Shown in pieces: positions 1 to 7,987 of a stretch of 64,000 nt of DNA. The stretch lies in contig NZ_CP047026.1 in assembly GCF_009796785.1 (NCBI RefSeq), positions 1,262,001-1,326,000 of the forward strand, in the 5' to 3' direction. Source of the DNA: Polaribacter sp. L3A8 (GTDB lineage: Bacteria; Bacteroidota; Bacteroidia; Flavobacteriales; Flavobacteriaceae). The notes below the pieces were generated by a model. It ran no database searches. It was not told the origin of the DNA and worked only from the letters and a program-made list of their open reading frames with translations. Position 1 is the stretch's first letter. The number at the start of each line of letters is the position of its first letter. The position numbers were made by a program, and so were the translations under genes.

Positions 1-213
1 AATTTTAAAGCACTTCATACAATGATTCATCAAGTGAAATCTTGGATAAGAACAACGTATTCTTGGGTTAGTGACTTTAATCTAAATAGATATTTTAATG
101 AATTTTGTTTTAGAATTAATCGATCACAAAGTAAAGCAACAATATTCAATAACTTAATAACTAAAATGGTTGAAAAGGAGAAAGTAGAACATCACAAAAT
201 TATATGTAACTAA
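1..213 (+). mobile_element. IS1595-family (ISXO2-like) transposase, 3' part only
   Basis: The reading frame is open from the first base, so this is the C-terminal ~70 residues of a gene that starts outside the window. The segments HQVKSWIRTTYSW, YFNEFCFRINRSQSK and IFNNLI match my recollection of the C-terminus of ISXO2-like DDE transposases of the IS1595 family in Bacteroidota. The catalytic residues lie upstream and cannot be checked. A strong terminator follows 35 bases after the stop. I could not define the inverted-repeat end of the element, so it is unclear whether the insertion sequence is intact. Confidence 0.75.
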
Positions 214-247
214 CTACTGACCTCTATAATAATTATTTAAAGATACA

Positions 248-301
248 TTTTATCACAAAAAAAACGCCTCATTTTCATGAGGCGTTTTTTTTGTGATAAA
301 A
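248..301. terminator. Bidirectional terminator between transposase and sucC
   Basis: A perfect inverted repeat has arms at 248-272 and 277-301 around the 4-base loop TTTC. The GC core is CGCCTCAT/ATGAGGCG, flanked by A8 on one side and T8 on the other, so it can act in both directions. It sits between two convergent genes. Confidence 0.9.
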
Positions 302-305
302 CTAC

Positions 306-1508
306 TTATTTAGCAGCTTCTAAAACCGCTTGCACTTTATCAGCAGCTTCTTGAAATTCTGTAGCAGAAATAATTTCCATTCCAGAATTATCAATTAATT
401 CTTTTGCTTCTTTAGCATTTGTACCTTGTAATCTACAAATAATTGGCACATTAATTTTGTCTCCCATACTTTTGTAAGCATCTACAACACCTTGTGCAAC
501 TCTGTCACAACGTACAATACCTCCAAAAATATTTACTAAAATTGCTTTTACATTCGGGTCTTTTAAGATAATTCCGAAAGCTGTTTCAACTCTAGCAGCG
601 TCTGCAGTACCACCAACGTCTAAAAAGTTAGCAGGCTCTCCTCCAGATTCTTTAATTAAATCCATAGTTCCCATTGCTAAACCAGCTCCGTTTACCATAC
701 AACCAACATTTCCATCTAAATCTACATAGTTTAAACCTGCAGCTTTAGCTTCTACTTCAATTGGGTTTTCTTCACGTAAATCGCGCATTGCGGCATAATC
801 TCTGTGTCTGTATAATGCATTTTCATCTAAAGAAACTTTAGCGTCTACAGCCATTATTTTAGAATCAGATGTTTTTAAAACAGGATTAATTTCAAACATA
901 GAAGAATCAGAACCAATGTATGCTTTGTATAAATTAGTAACAAATTTTGTCATTTCTTTAAAAGCAACACCAGATAAACCTAAATTAAAAGCAACTTTAC
1001 GTGCTTGAAAAGGCATGATACCTAATAAAGGATCTATTTCTTCTGTAAAAATTAAGTGCGGAGTTTCTTCTGCAACTGTTTCAATATCCATTCCACCTTC
1101 TGTAGAATACATAATCATATTTTTACCAGTAGCTCTGTTTAACAATACAGACATATAATATTCATCTGGCTCAGAATCTCCAGGATAATATACATCCTCA
1201 CAAATTAAAACTTGATTTACTTTTTTACCTTCTGCAGAAGTTTGCGGTGTTACCAACATCATACCAATAATATCATTGGCAATACTTTCTACTTCAGCTA
1301 AGTTTTTTGCCAACTTAACTCCTCCACCTTTTCCACGTCCACCTGCATGAACTTGTGCTTTAATAACATGCCAACCGGTACCAGTTTCTGCAGTTAATTG
1401 TTTTGCTGCATCTACAGCCTCTTTATGGTTGCTTGCAACAATTCCACGTTGAATTCTAACGCCAAAACTGCTCAAAATTTCTTTTCCTTGATATTCGTGT
1501 AAGTTCAT
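306..1508 (-). CDS. sucC: Succinyl-CoA ligase [ADP-forming] subunit beta
   Basis: This is the beta subunit of the TCA-cycle enzyme that interconverts succinyl-CoA and succinate with nucleotide phosphorylation. It works in the cytoplasm as a complex with SucD, which is not in the window. The 400-residue length is typical. It starts MNLHEYQGKEIL, and the N-terminal ATP-grasp fold shows GGRGKGGGVKLAK and EINPVL. The C-terminal ligase domain shows NFLDVGG and the phosphate-binding NIFGGIVRCD. A -7 box (TATCTTTG on the minus strand, 1643-1650) lies about 135 bases upstream. It is a single gene ended by the shared hairpin. Identification is secure. Confidence 0.97.
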   Translation of the reverse strand: MNLHEYQGKEILSSFGVRIQRGIVASNHKEAVDAAKQLTAETGTGWHVIKAQVHAGGRGKGGGVKLAKNLAEVESIANDIIGMMLVTPQTSAEGKKVNQVLICEDVYYPGDSEPDEYYMSVLLNRATGKNMIMYSTEGGMDIETVAEETPHLIFTEEIDPLLGIMPFQARKVAFNLGLSGVAFKEMTKFVTNLYKAYIGSDSSMFEINPVLKTSDSKIMAVDAKVSLDENALYRHRDYAAMRDLREENPIEVEAKAAGLNYVDLDGNVGCMVNGAGLAMGTMDLIKESGGEPANFLDVGGTADAARVETAFGIILKDPNVKAILVNIFGGIVRCDRVAQGVVDAYKSMGDKINVPIICRLQGTNAKEAKELIDNSGMEIISATEFQEAADKVQAVLEAAK

Positions 1509-1905
1509 TTGTAAAATTTTATTAACGGTTTCAAAAATACAAATTCATATATAAAAAGGTGCATCTTTTCAATTAAAAAAAATCTTAAATAAATATATCA
1601 ATTTTTCATTAAGAAAATTTCAACAATTTATTCAATAAATATCAAAGATACAAGTGCTCTAAACTTGTCTATTTAATAGATTAGAACAAACTTAAAATAT
1701 TTTTAATTATACTTATTGCTTGTTAACCTATTGTAGTTTTTGATAAAACTTTGTCAATTACAGTGAATCATATTACTGAAATTGGTATCTAGAATCCAAT
1801 TTTAAATTACGAAATTGTTCTCGATATCATTTTTCGTACCTCAGAATCACTCGAACTGAGATTTTAGAATTAAAAAGGTAAAAAAGCAGAATAGGTGTTA
1901 GTTAG
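1509..1905. other. Intergenic region with a probable dispersed repeat
   Basis: No gene is seen here. Around 1810-1866 the bases GTTCTCGATATC and, further on, CTCAGAATCACTCGAACTGA resemble an intergenic repeat that I recall as common in Polaribacter and Tenacibaculum genomes (reverse complement beginning GTCAGTTCGAGTGA). This is recollection, and only one copy is in the window. The rest is AT-rich with no clear RNA structure. Confidence 0.35.
1643..1650 (-). promoter_or_regulatory. Putative -7 box for sucC
   Basis: The minus strand reads TATCTTTG, the Bacteroidota -7 consensus TAnnTTTG. No TTG is seen at 17-23 bases upstream, so the -33 half is not supported. The leader would be long, about 130 bases. 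Confidence 0.4.
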
Positions 1906-1947
1906 AAAACGGATATTCTTCATTTATAAGGATATCCGTTTTTTTTT
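1906..1947 (+). terminator. Orphan terminator-like hairpin upstream of the ABC ATPase gene
   Basis: The arms AAAACGGATAT (1906-1916) and ATATCCGTTTT (1932-1942) enclose a 15-base loop and are followed by a T run. No recognisable plus-strand gene ends before it. It could be an attenuator for the next gene, the end of a small RNA, or a relic. Confidence 0.5.
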
Positions 1948-1995
1948 GATCAAAATACAAGTCTTTTTTATACATTCGTTACAAAGTTTTTAAGT

Positions 1996-2664
1996 ATGAT
2001 AATAGGTAAAAACATTCACAAATATTATGGGGATGTAGAAGTTTTAAAAGGAGTAGATTTACACATAAAAAAAGGAGAAATTGTTGCTATTGTTGGTCCA
2101 TCTGGAGCAGGAAAAACAACCTTACTTCAAATTTTAGGTACTTTAGACAAACCTAAAAAGAATGAAAATTTCGAATTAAAATTAAACAATGTTTCTCTTA
2201 AAAACTTAGCAGACAAAGAACTGTCTTCGTTTAGAAACAAACATATTGGTTTTATTTTTCAATTTCATCAATTACTACCAGAATTTACCGCTTTAGAAAA
2301 CGTTTGTATACCTGCATTTATTGCTAAAAAGCCAAAACAGGAAACGGAAAAAAGAGCGAATGAAATTCTTAATTTCTTAGGTTTATCTCATAGAATAAGC
2401 CATAAACCAAACGAACTTTCTGGAGGAGAACAACAAAGAGTAGCCGTTGCTAGAGCCTTAATTAACAAGCCTTCAGTTATTTTAGCTGATGAACCTAGTG
2501 GTAATTTAGATAGTGAATCTGCAAAGAATTTACATGAGCTATTTTTTAAACTACGTGATGAATTTGGACAAACCTTTGTTATTATTACACATAACGAAGA
2601 ATTAGCCAATATGGCGGATAGAAAACTAACTATGATTGATGGTAAAATAGTAGAAAAAAACTAA
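1996..2664 (+). CDS. ABC transporter ATP-binding protein, LolD-like
   Basis: This 222-residue ATPase belongs to the LolD/MacB/FtsE group that powers envelope transporters. Walker [10 protein letters not shown] is at residues 34-42, the signature LSGGEQQR starts at 141, Walker B with D165-E166 is in [10 protein letters not shown], and the switch histidine is H199 in ITHN. No permease lies beside it, which is common for Bacteroidota LolD-like genes whose LolCE partner is elsewhere. It is 6 bases from the TIGR02757 gene and probably co-transcribed. LolD itself is the likeliest role but is not proven. Confidence 0.85.
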   Translation: MIIGKNIHKYYGDVEVLKGVDLHIKKGEIVAIVGPSGAGKTTLLQILGTLDKPKKNENFELKLNNVSLKNLADKELSSFRNKHIGFIFQFHQLLPEFTALENVCIPAFIAKKPKQETEKRANEILNFLGLSHRISHKPNELSGGEQQRVAVARALINKPSVILADEPSGNLDSESAKNLHELFFKLRDEFGQTFVIITHNEELANMADRKLTMIDGKIVEKN

Positions 2665-2670
2665 TTTTTT

Positions 2671-3435
2671 ATGACTCAAAAAGAACTAAAAGAGTTTTTA
2701 GATGAAAAAGTAATTCTGTATAACAACCCAAAGTTTATTGAGTCTGACCCGATACAAATACCACATTTATTTTCTAAAAAAGAAGATATTGAAATTGCCG
2801 CTTTTTTAGCTGCAACCATTTCTTGGGGTAACAGAACCATGATTATTAGAAACGCAACTAAGATGATGGATCTTTTTGATAATGCTCCTTTTGATTTTGT
2901 AATGAATCATAAAGAAAGCGATTTATCATCTCTTGACGGTTTTGTACACAGAACTTTTAATGCAATCGACCTACAACAATTTGTTACGTCTTTAAAACAC
3001 ATTTACACCAACCATAAAGGATTAGAAAATGTCTTATTAGTAAATGAAAAAGAGACCGATTATAAGAACGCAATTCATCATTTAAAAGACGTTTTTTTTG
3101 AAGTTGATCATCAACAAAGAACACAAAAACACATTTCTGATCCGCTAAAAAATTCGGCTGCAAAAAGGATAAATATGTTCTTACGATGGATGGTTAGAGA
3201 CGACCATAAAGGAGTTGATTTCGGACTTTGGAAAACACATAAACCTGCAAATTTATCTTGTCCTTTAGATGTACATTCTGGCAATGTTGCACGTAAATTA
3301 AAACTGCTTTTAAGAAAACAAAATGACTGGAAAGCACTTTCTGAATTGGATAAAAATTTAAGAAAACTAGACAAAAACGATCCTGTAAAATATGATTTCG
3401 CTTTGTTTGGATTAGGTGTTTTTGAGAAATTTTAA
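2671..3435 (+). CDS. TIGR02757 family protein (DUF2400)
   Basis: I recognise a TIGR02757 protein (254 residues, the usual size) by ISWGNRTMIIRNATKMM, VHRTFNAIDLQQF, KRINMFLRWMVRDD and VHSGNVARKL. The function is unknown. The helical make-up and spacing of WMVR and DVHSGN faintly recall helix-hairpin-helix DNA glycosylases, but I see no catalytic Lys/Asp signature that would prove it. It begins 6 bases after the ABC ATPase gene and is followed by about 200 bases of AT-rich spacer. Confidence 0.85.
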   Translation: MTQKELKEFLDEKVILYNNPKFIESDPIQIPHLFSKKEDIEIAAFLAATISWGNRTMIIRNATKMMDLFDNAPFDFVMNHKESDLSSLDGFVHRTFNAIDLQQFVTSLKHIYTNHKGLENVLLVNEKETDYKNAIHHLKDVFFEVDHQQRTQKHISDPLKNSAAKRINMFLRWMVRDDHKGVDFGLWKTHKPANLSCPLDVHSGNVARKLKLLLRKQNDWKALSELDKNLRKLDKNDPVKYDFALFGLGVFEKF

Positions 3436-3633
3436 CCCCAATATCACCTACAAAAAAAAAAGGAAACTGCAACAAATTAACCCCTTTTAAAATGTACTTT
3501 AAAACTTTCTACAGATGTTCTTATTCACACTTTAAATAGCTAAACAACACTTTAATTTCAAAAGATTATCTTACACCTTTCAAAGACAAATTTATAAAAC
3601 AAACTATTTTTAAATCACATAGAAATTCCATAA

Positions 3634-5583
3634 ATGCAATTTAAGAATCCAGAAATATTATACTTTTTAGCACTGTTAATCATCCCTATAATAGTGCATC
3701 TTTTTCAACTACAAAAATTTGTAAAAGTGCCTTTTACAAACGTTGCCTTTTTACAGAAACTAGTACAACAAACACGTAAGAGTTCTCGCATAAAAAAGTG
3801 GCTAATTTTAGCCACAAGAATGCTTTTATTTACCGCTCTAATTTTTGCTTTTTCTCAACCTTATTTCAGCAACAAAACAGCAAACAAAAAACAACATAAT
3901 TATATCTATCTAGACAATTCTTTAAGTACAAATACTAAAGAAAAAAAAGGAAATTTACTACAAATAGCAGCGCAAGAAATTATAGAAAATGTATCAGAAA
4001 AAGATGTATATTCGTTGCAAACAAATTCTGAGTTCTACGATAAAATCACCAAAAAAGAACTAAAAAAAGTCTTACTACAAACAAAAGAAACTTCAAAAAA
4101 AGTAGATTTACCTACCGTTTTACTAAAATTTAACAACAACAAAAAAAATAAAACTAAAGATTTAAGTAAAACAATATTAATATCTGATTTTCAGAATACT
4201 TACATAAACGAGTTTACAAATGTAACACCCTCGTTTTCGGCTATAAAACTAACAGCAGCCATAAAAAACAACATTTCTATTGATAGTGTTTTTATCAACA
4301 ATACAAATGCAACTAATTTCACTTTAAATGTTCTTGTAAAAAACCAAGGAGCCTCACAAAAAAATATTCCGATTGCTATTTACAATGATCAGAAATTAAT
4401 TAGTAAACTCACCTCCTCTTTTGAAAAAGACTCTCAAAAAAATATTGAATTTAAAATTCAAAATCAGCAAGAATTTAATGGAAAAATAGTCATCACTTTT
4501 AGCGATGCTTTTTCGTTTGACAACACCTTTTATTTTACGTTTAAAAACGATCAAAAAATCAATATTTTATCGATAGGTAAACAGGCAGAATTTCTTTCTA
4601 AAATTTACACAGAAAATGAATTTAATCTCACACAAACCACAGCGCAAAACATCAACTATAATTCCGTTTTAAAACAACAATTAATTGTACTGAATGAAGT
4701 AGAAAATTTCTCTGAAATTTTATCAAAAAAGATTATTGAATTTTCTAAAAACGGAGGAAGTGTTGTAATCATTCCAAATAAAAATTTGAATATTGACTCT
4801 TATAATTCTTTGCTTCAAAATTTAAATTCAGGAAAAATTACTCCTAAAAAAATAGACAATTTAAAGATTACAAACATCAATTATAAACACCCCATTTTTA
4901 AGAATGTGTTTTCTAAAAAAGTAACCAATTTTCAAAATCCAACGGTTCAAAATTACTTTCCTATTTCATCAAAAAAAACCAGTACAATAATTTCTTTTGA
5001 AAATAATATTCCGTTTATTTCTCAAATTACAAATAACAAAAATAACCTCTTTTGGGTTGCAAGTTCTTTGGATAAAAAAAACAGCAATTTTATAAATTCT
5101 CCACTCATAGTTCCGGTGTTTTATAACTTTGGAAAATGGAGTTTTAGGCACCCAAAATTATTCTATAGAATTGCTACAGAAAACAAAATTGACATTGAAA
5201 CAGCTATCGAAAAAGACAAGGTTTTAAGAATTGCTAATGCTGTAAATTCTTTTATTCCTTTACAACAAAAATTTCAAAATAAAGTACGCATTACTACCAA
5301 AGAGCAACCTTTAAAATCTGGTTTTTACAGCATCCTAAAAGGTGTCGATACTATTCAAAAATTAGCCTTTAATTATCCAAAAGAAGAAAGCTTACTAAAT
5401 TTTATGGATATAAGTGAGCTACAAAAAACAAACAAAAACATTACTATTTCTAATTCAATTGCAGATGTTTTTAAAGAAATCAACAAAAAAAATGAAGTTC
5501 ATTGGCTTTGGAAATGGTTTTTATCGTTGGCAATTGTATCTTTGCTTTTAGAAATTTTGATTTTAAAATTCTATAAACCATGA
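3634..5583 (+). CDS. BatA domain-containing membrane protein
   Basis: A 649-residue protein with the BatA N-terminal domain: a membrane segment at about 8-25 (LYFLALLIIPIIVHLF), the KFVKVPFTNVAFLQKL stretch, and a second segment at about 58-76 (LILATRMLLFTALIFAF). A long, mostly beta periplasmic region follows, and a last membrane helix lies near 628-645. Relatives in Bacteroidota sit near aerotolerance (Bat/MoxR) genes and are thought to act in envelope stress, but none of those genes is adjacent here. Its stop overlaps the ATG of the next gene by 4 bases (5580-5583), so the two are probably translationally coupled. Confidence 0.85.
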   Translation: MQFKNPEILYFLALLIIPIIVHLFQLQKFVKVPFTNVAFLQKLVQQTRKSSRIKKWLILATRMLLFTALIFAFSQPYFSNKTANKKQHNYIYLDNSLSTNTKEKKGNLLQIAAQEIIENVSEKDVYSLQTNSEFYDKITKKELKKVLLQTKETSKKVDLPTVLLKFNNNKKNKTKDLSKTILISDFQNTYINEFTNVTPSFSAIKLTAAIKNNISIDSVFINNTNATNFTLNVLVKNQGASQKNIPIAIYNDQKLISKLTSSFEKDSQKNIEFKIQNQQEFNGKIVITFSDAFSFDNTFYFTFKNDQKINILSIGKQAEFLSKIYTENEFNLTQTTAQNINYNSVLKQQLIVLNEVENFSEILSKKIIEFSKNGGSVVIIPNKNLNIDSYNSLLQNLNSGKITPKKIDNLKITNINYKHPIFKNVFSKKVTNFQNPTVQNYFPISSKKTSTIISFENNIPFISQITNNKNNLFWVASSLDKKNSNFINSPLIVPVFYNFGKWSFRHPKLFYRIATENKIDIETAIEKDKVLRIANAVNSFIPLQQKFQNKVRITTKEQPLKSGFYSILKGVDTIQKLAFNYPKEESLLNFMDISELQKTNKNITISNSIADVFKEINKKNEVHWLWKWFLSLAIVSLLLEILILKFYKP

Positions 5584-6833
5584 CTACGCTTTTAAAATCG
5601 GCAACGATTATAGACTCTTCAAGCCCATATCATCATCAAAAAAAAGACATTTTAATTACCAACGGAATCATTGAGAAAATAGACGATTCTATAGAAAACA
5701 ATAATTATAAAGTGGTAACACTAGATAATTTACATGTTTCTTGCGGATGGTTTGATACGAGTGTTTCTTTTGGAGAACCCGGTTTTGAAGAAAGAGAAAA
5801 CATTAAAAACGGATTAAATGTTGCTGCAAAAAGCGGATTTACAGCAGTGGCAGTAAATGCCAACTCTAATCCCGTAATAGACAACAAGGCAGCTGTTGAA
5901 TTTTTAATACACAAGGCAGCTGGATTTGCTACCAACCTATACCCTATTGCTGCGCTAACACAAAATAGCGAAGGGATAGACATGGCTGAATTATACGACA
6001 TGCAACAATCTGGCGCCATTGCCTTTGCCGATTACAACCAACCAGTGGCAAACGATAATTTGATGAAAATTGCACTTTTGTACGCGCAAAATTTTAACGG
6101 ATTAGTTTTTAGTTTTCCTAAAAACAATTCTATTGCCGGGGAAGGTATTGCTAATGAAGGTATTAATAGTACAAAATTAGGTCTAAAAGGAAGTCCTGCT
6201 TTAGCAGAACACATACAAATTGCAAGAGATTTATTTTTATTAGAATATACAGGAGGAAAACTACACATTCCAACAATTTCTACAACAAAATCTGTAGAAC
6301 TAATTGCAGCTGCAAAAAAGAAAGGATTGCAAGTTACCTGTAGTGTTTCTGTACATCATTTAACCTTATCTGACGATGAATTACATGGTTTTGACAGTAA
6401 CTATAAGGTAAACCCTCCTTTAAGAACCAAAGCTGACGTAAAAAGCTTACAAAAAGGAATTAAATCTGGAGTTATAGACATTATTACTTCTGACCACAAC
6501 CCGATAGATATCGAACACAAAAAACTAGAGTTTAGTGAAGCTAAAGACGGAACTATAGGTTTAGAAAGTGCTTTTGGCGCCATCAATTCGGTTTTAGGTT
6601 TAGAAGATTTTATAGAAAACATCACACAAAACCCTAGAACTATTTTTGGGTTAGAGCATCATTCTATAAAAGAAAACAACAAAGCAGAAATTACTTTATT
6701 TAACCCAGAAAGTAACTATACATTTACAAAGGAACATATTTTATCAACATCAAAAAACAGTGCATTTCTTGATAAGAAGTTAAAAGGAAAAGCATACGGC
6801 ATATATGCTAATAATCAATTAATACTAAATTAA
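5580..6833 (+). CDS. Dihydroorotase-like amidohydrolase, HxH motif lost
   Basis: The fold and length (417 residues) are those of type I dihydroorotase, which closes carbamoyl-aspartate to dihydroorotate in pyrimidine synthesis. The motif that normally reads DxHxH is here D59-T-S-V-S63, so both N-terminal metal-binding histidines are serine. GEPGFEERENI still follows, and SDHNP with D305-H306 is kept near the C-terminus. Active enzymes need the HxH pair, so this is probably a pseudoenzyme, perhaps like the inactive PyrC-prime subunits that scaffold aspartate transcarbamoylase in some bacteria, or an enzyme of changed chemistry. It overlaps the BatA-like gene by 4 bases, and the next gene starts 5 bases later. 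Confidence 0.85.
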   Translation: MTTLLKSATIIDSSSPYHHQKKDILITNGIIEKIDDSIENNNYKVVTLDNLHVSCGWFDTSVSFGEPGFEERENIKNGLNVAAKSGFTAVAVNANSNPVIDNKAAVEFLIHKAAGFATNLYPIAALTQNSEGIDMAELYDMQQSGAIAFADYNQPVANDNLMKIALLYAQNFNGLVFSFPKNNSIAGEGIANEGINSTKLGLKGSPALAEHIQIARDLFLLEYTGGKLHIPTISTTKSVELIAAAKKKGLQVTCSVSVHHLTLSDDELHGFDSNYKVNPPLRTKADVKSLQKGIKSGVIDIITSDHNPIDIEHKKLEFSEAKDGTIGLESAFGAINSVLGLEDFIENITQNPRTIFGLEHHSIKENNKAEITLFNPESNYTFTKEHILSTSKNSAFLDKKLKGKAYGIYANNQLILN

Positions 6834-6838
6834 AAACT

Positions 6839-7165
6839 ATGGAAAACCAAACAGTAAATGAAGGAAAAACAATGGCAATTATCAGTCATTTATGGATAAT
6901 TGGATTAATCATCGCTTTTTTTATGAACAACAGCAAAAAGAATTCTTTTGCTAGCTTTTATATCAAACAAATGATTGGCTTAAACTTAATTCAACTTTTA
7001 AATGGATGGATTATTTATAAATTTGTTGGAATGACAGCGGGTTCTATTGTTGGTATTCTTTTATTAGTTTTATGGGTTATTTCACTTATCGGAGCTGTTA
7101 AAGGAGAAGAAAAAACGATTCCTGTAGTTGGAGATCAGTTTCAAGAATGGTTTAAAAACATATAA
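6839..7165 (+). CDS. Small DUF4870/Tic20-like membrane protein
   Basis: A 108-residue protein with the DUF4870-type layout: an N-terminal GKTMAIISHLWIIGLIIAFF helix, a conserved FASFYIKQMIGLNL amphipathic stretch, then two further membrane helices (about 48-66 and 68-84) and a soluble tail. The function of the family is unknown; similarity to the chloroplast import component Tic20 is only at fold level. It follows the dihydroorotase-like gene by 5 bases and precedes an esterase by 23 bases, so it sits inside the same likely operon. Confidence 0.75.
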   Translation: MENQTVNEGKTMAIISHLWIIGLIIAFFMNNSKKNSFASFYIKQMIGLNLIQLLNGWIIYKFVGMTAGSIVGILLLVLWVISLIGAVKGEEKTIPVVGDQFQEWFKNI

Positions 7166-7188
7166 GCACAACAAAATAAGCATACAAA

Positions 7189-7830
7189 ATGAGCGATTTA
7201 CATTATCTGGTAAGACAACCAAAAACACCTACAGAAAACCCACCTTTACTGGTTTTACTACATGGATACGGAAGTAACGAACAAGATTTATTTTCTTTTG
7301 CAGAAGAATTACCAGATAATTTATTAATAGTTAGTGCACAAGCTCCTTACGCAATGGGCGCTGGGGGTTACGCATGGTATGCTATAAATTTTGATGATAA
7401 AAATGGTAAATTCTCAGACTTAGAACAAGCCAAAGAATCTATTGATAAAATTGCTCTTTTTATTGACCAAATAAAAGTAAAATACAACACAAACCCAGAT
7501 AAAACTTTTTTATTAGGTTTTAGTCAGGGTGCTATATTAAGTTATTCTTTAAGCTTCTTTTATCCTAATAAAGTACAAAATGTAATTGCTTTAAGCGGTT
7601 ATATTAATACAGAATTATTACCAACTATTATTTCTAAAGATATTATAACCAATTATTACTGTTCTCACGGAACGGTAGACCAAGTTTTACCTATAGAATG
7701 GGCTAGAAAAAGCAAGCCTTTTTTAGATAATTTAGGTTTTAATAATGAGTACTCAGAATACCCTGTTGGACACGGTGTAGCACCACAAAACTTTTACAGT
7801 TTTAAAACTTGGATTGAAGAACGATTGTAG
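7189..7830 (+). CDS. Alpha/beta hydrolase, carboxylesterase/phospholipase type
   Basis: A cytoplasmic serine hydrolase of the YpfH/acyl-protein thioesterase-like group (213 residues). The oxyanion region is LLHGYGSNEQD, the nucleophile is in GFSQGA, the acid is likely the Asp of HGTVDQVLP, and the base is the His of VGHGVAP. No signal peptide is present. The substrate is not predictable; small esters or lysophospholipids are usual. It is the last gene of the plus-strand run starting at 3634 and is followed by a terminator hairpin. Confidence 0.88.
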   Translation: MSDLHYLVRQPKTPTENPPLLVLLHGYGSNEQDLFSFAEELPDNLLIVSAQAPYAMGAGGYAWYAINFDDKNGKFSDLEQAKESIDKIALFIDQIKVKYNTNPDKTFLLGFSQGAILSYSLSFFYPNKVQNVIALSGYINTELLPTIISKDIITNYYCSHGTVDQVLPIEWARKSKPFLDNLGFNNEYSEYPVGHGVAPQNFYSFKTWIEERL

Positions 7831-7852
7831 GTTTTATTAAAACTTAAAAAAT

Positions 7853-7890
7853 ATCTTATTACTTTGTTAAAAGTTAATAAGATTTTTTTT
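7853..7890. terminator. Terminator between convergent esterase and barrel genes
   Basis: The arms ATCTTATTACTT (7853-7864) and AAGTTAATAAGAT (7871-7883) form a stem with one bulged base, followed by T9. An A-rich tract on the other side could allow action on the minus strand too. Confidence 0.65.
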
Positions 7891-7987
7891 TGCTTTAAAA
7901 ATTAACGCCAATAAAGGAAAAACCTAAAACCTATACCTGAATATATTAACTCTTGTAAAAAAAGAACTGAGCTAACTTTATACGTTA

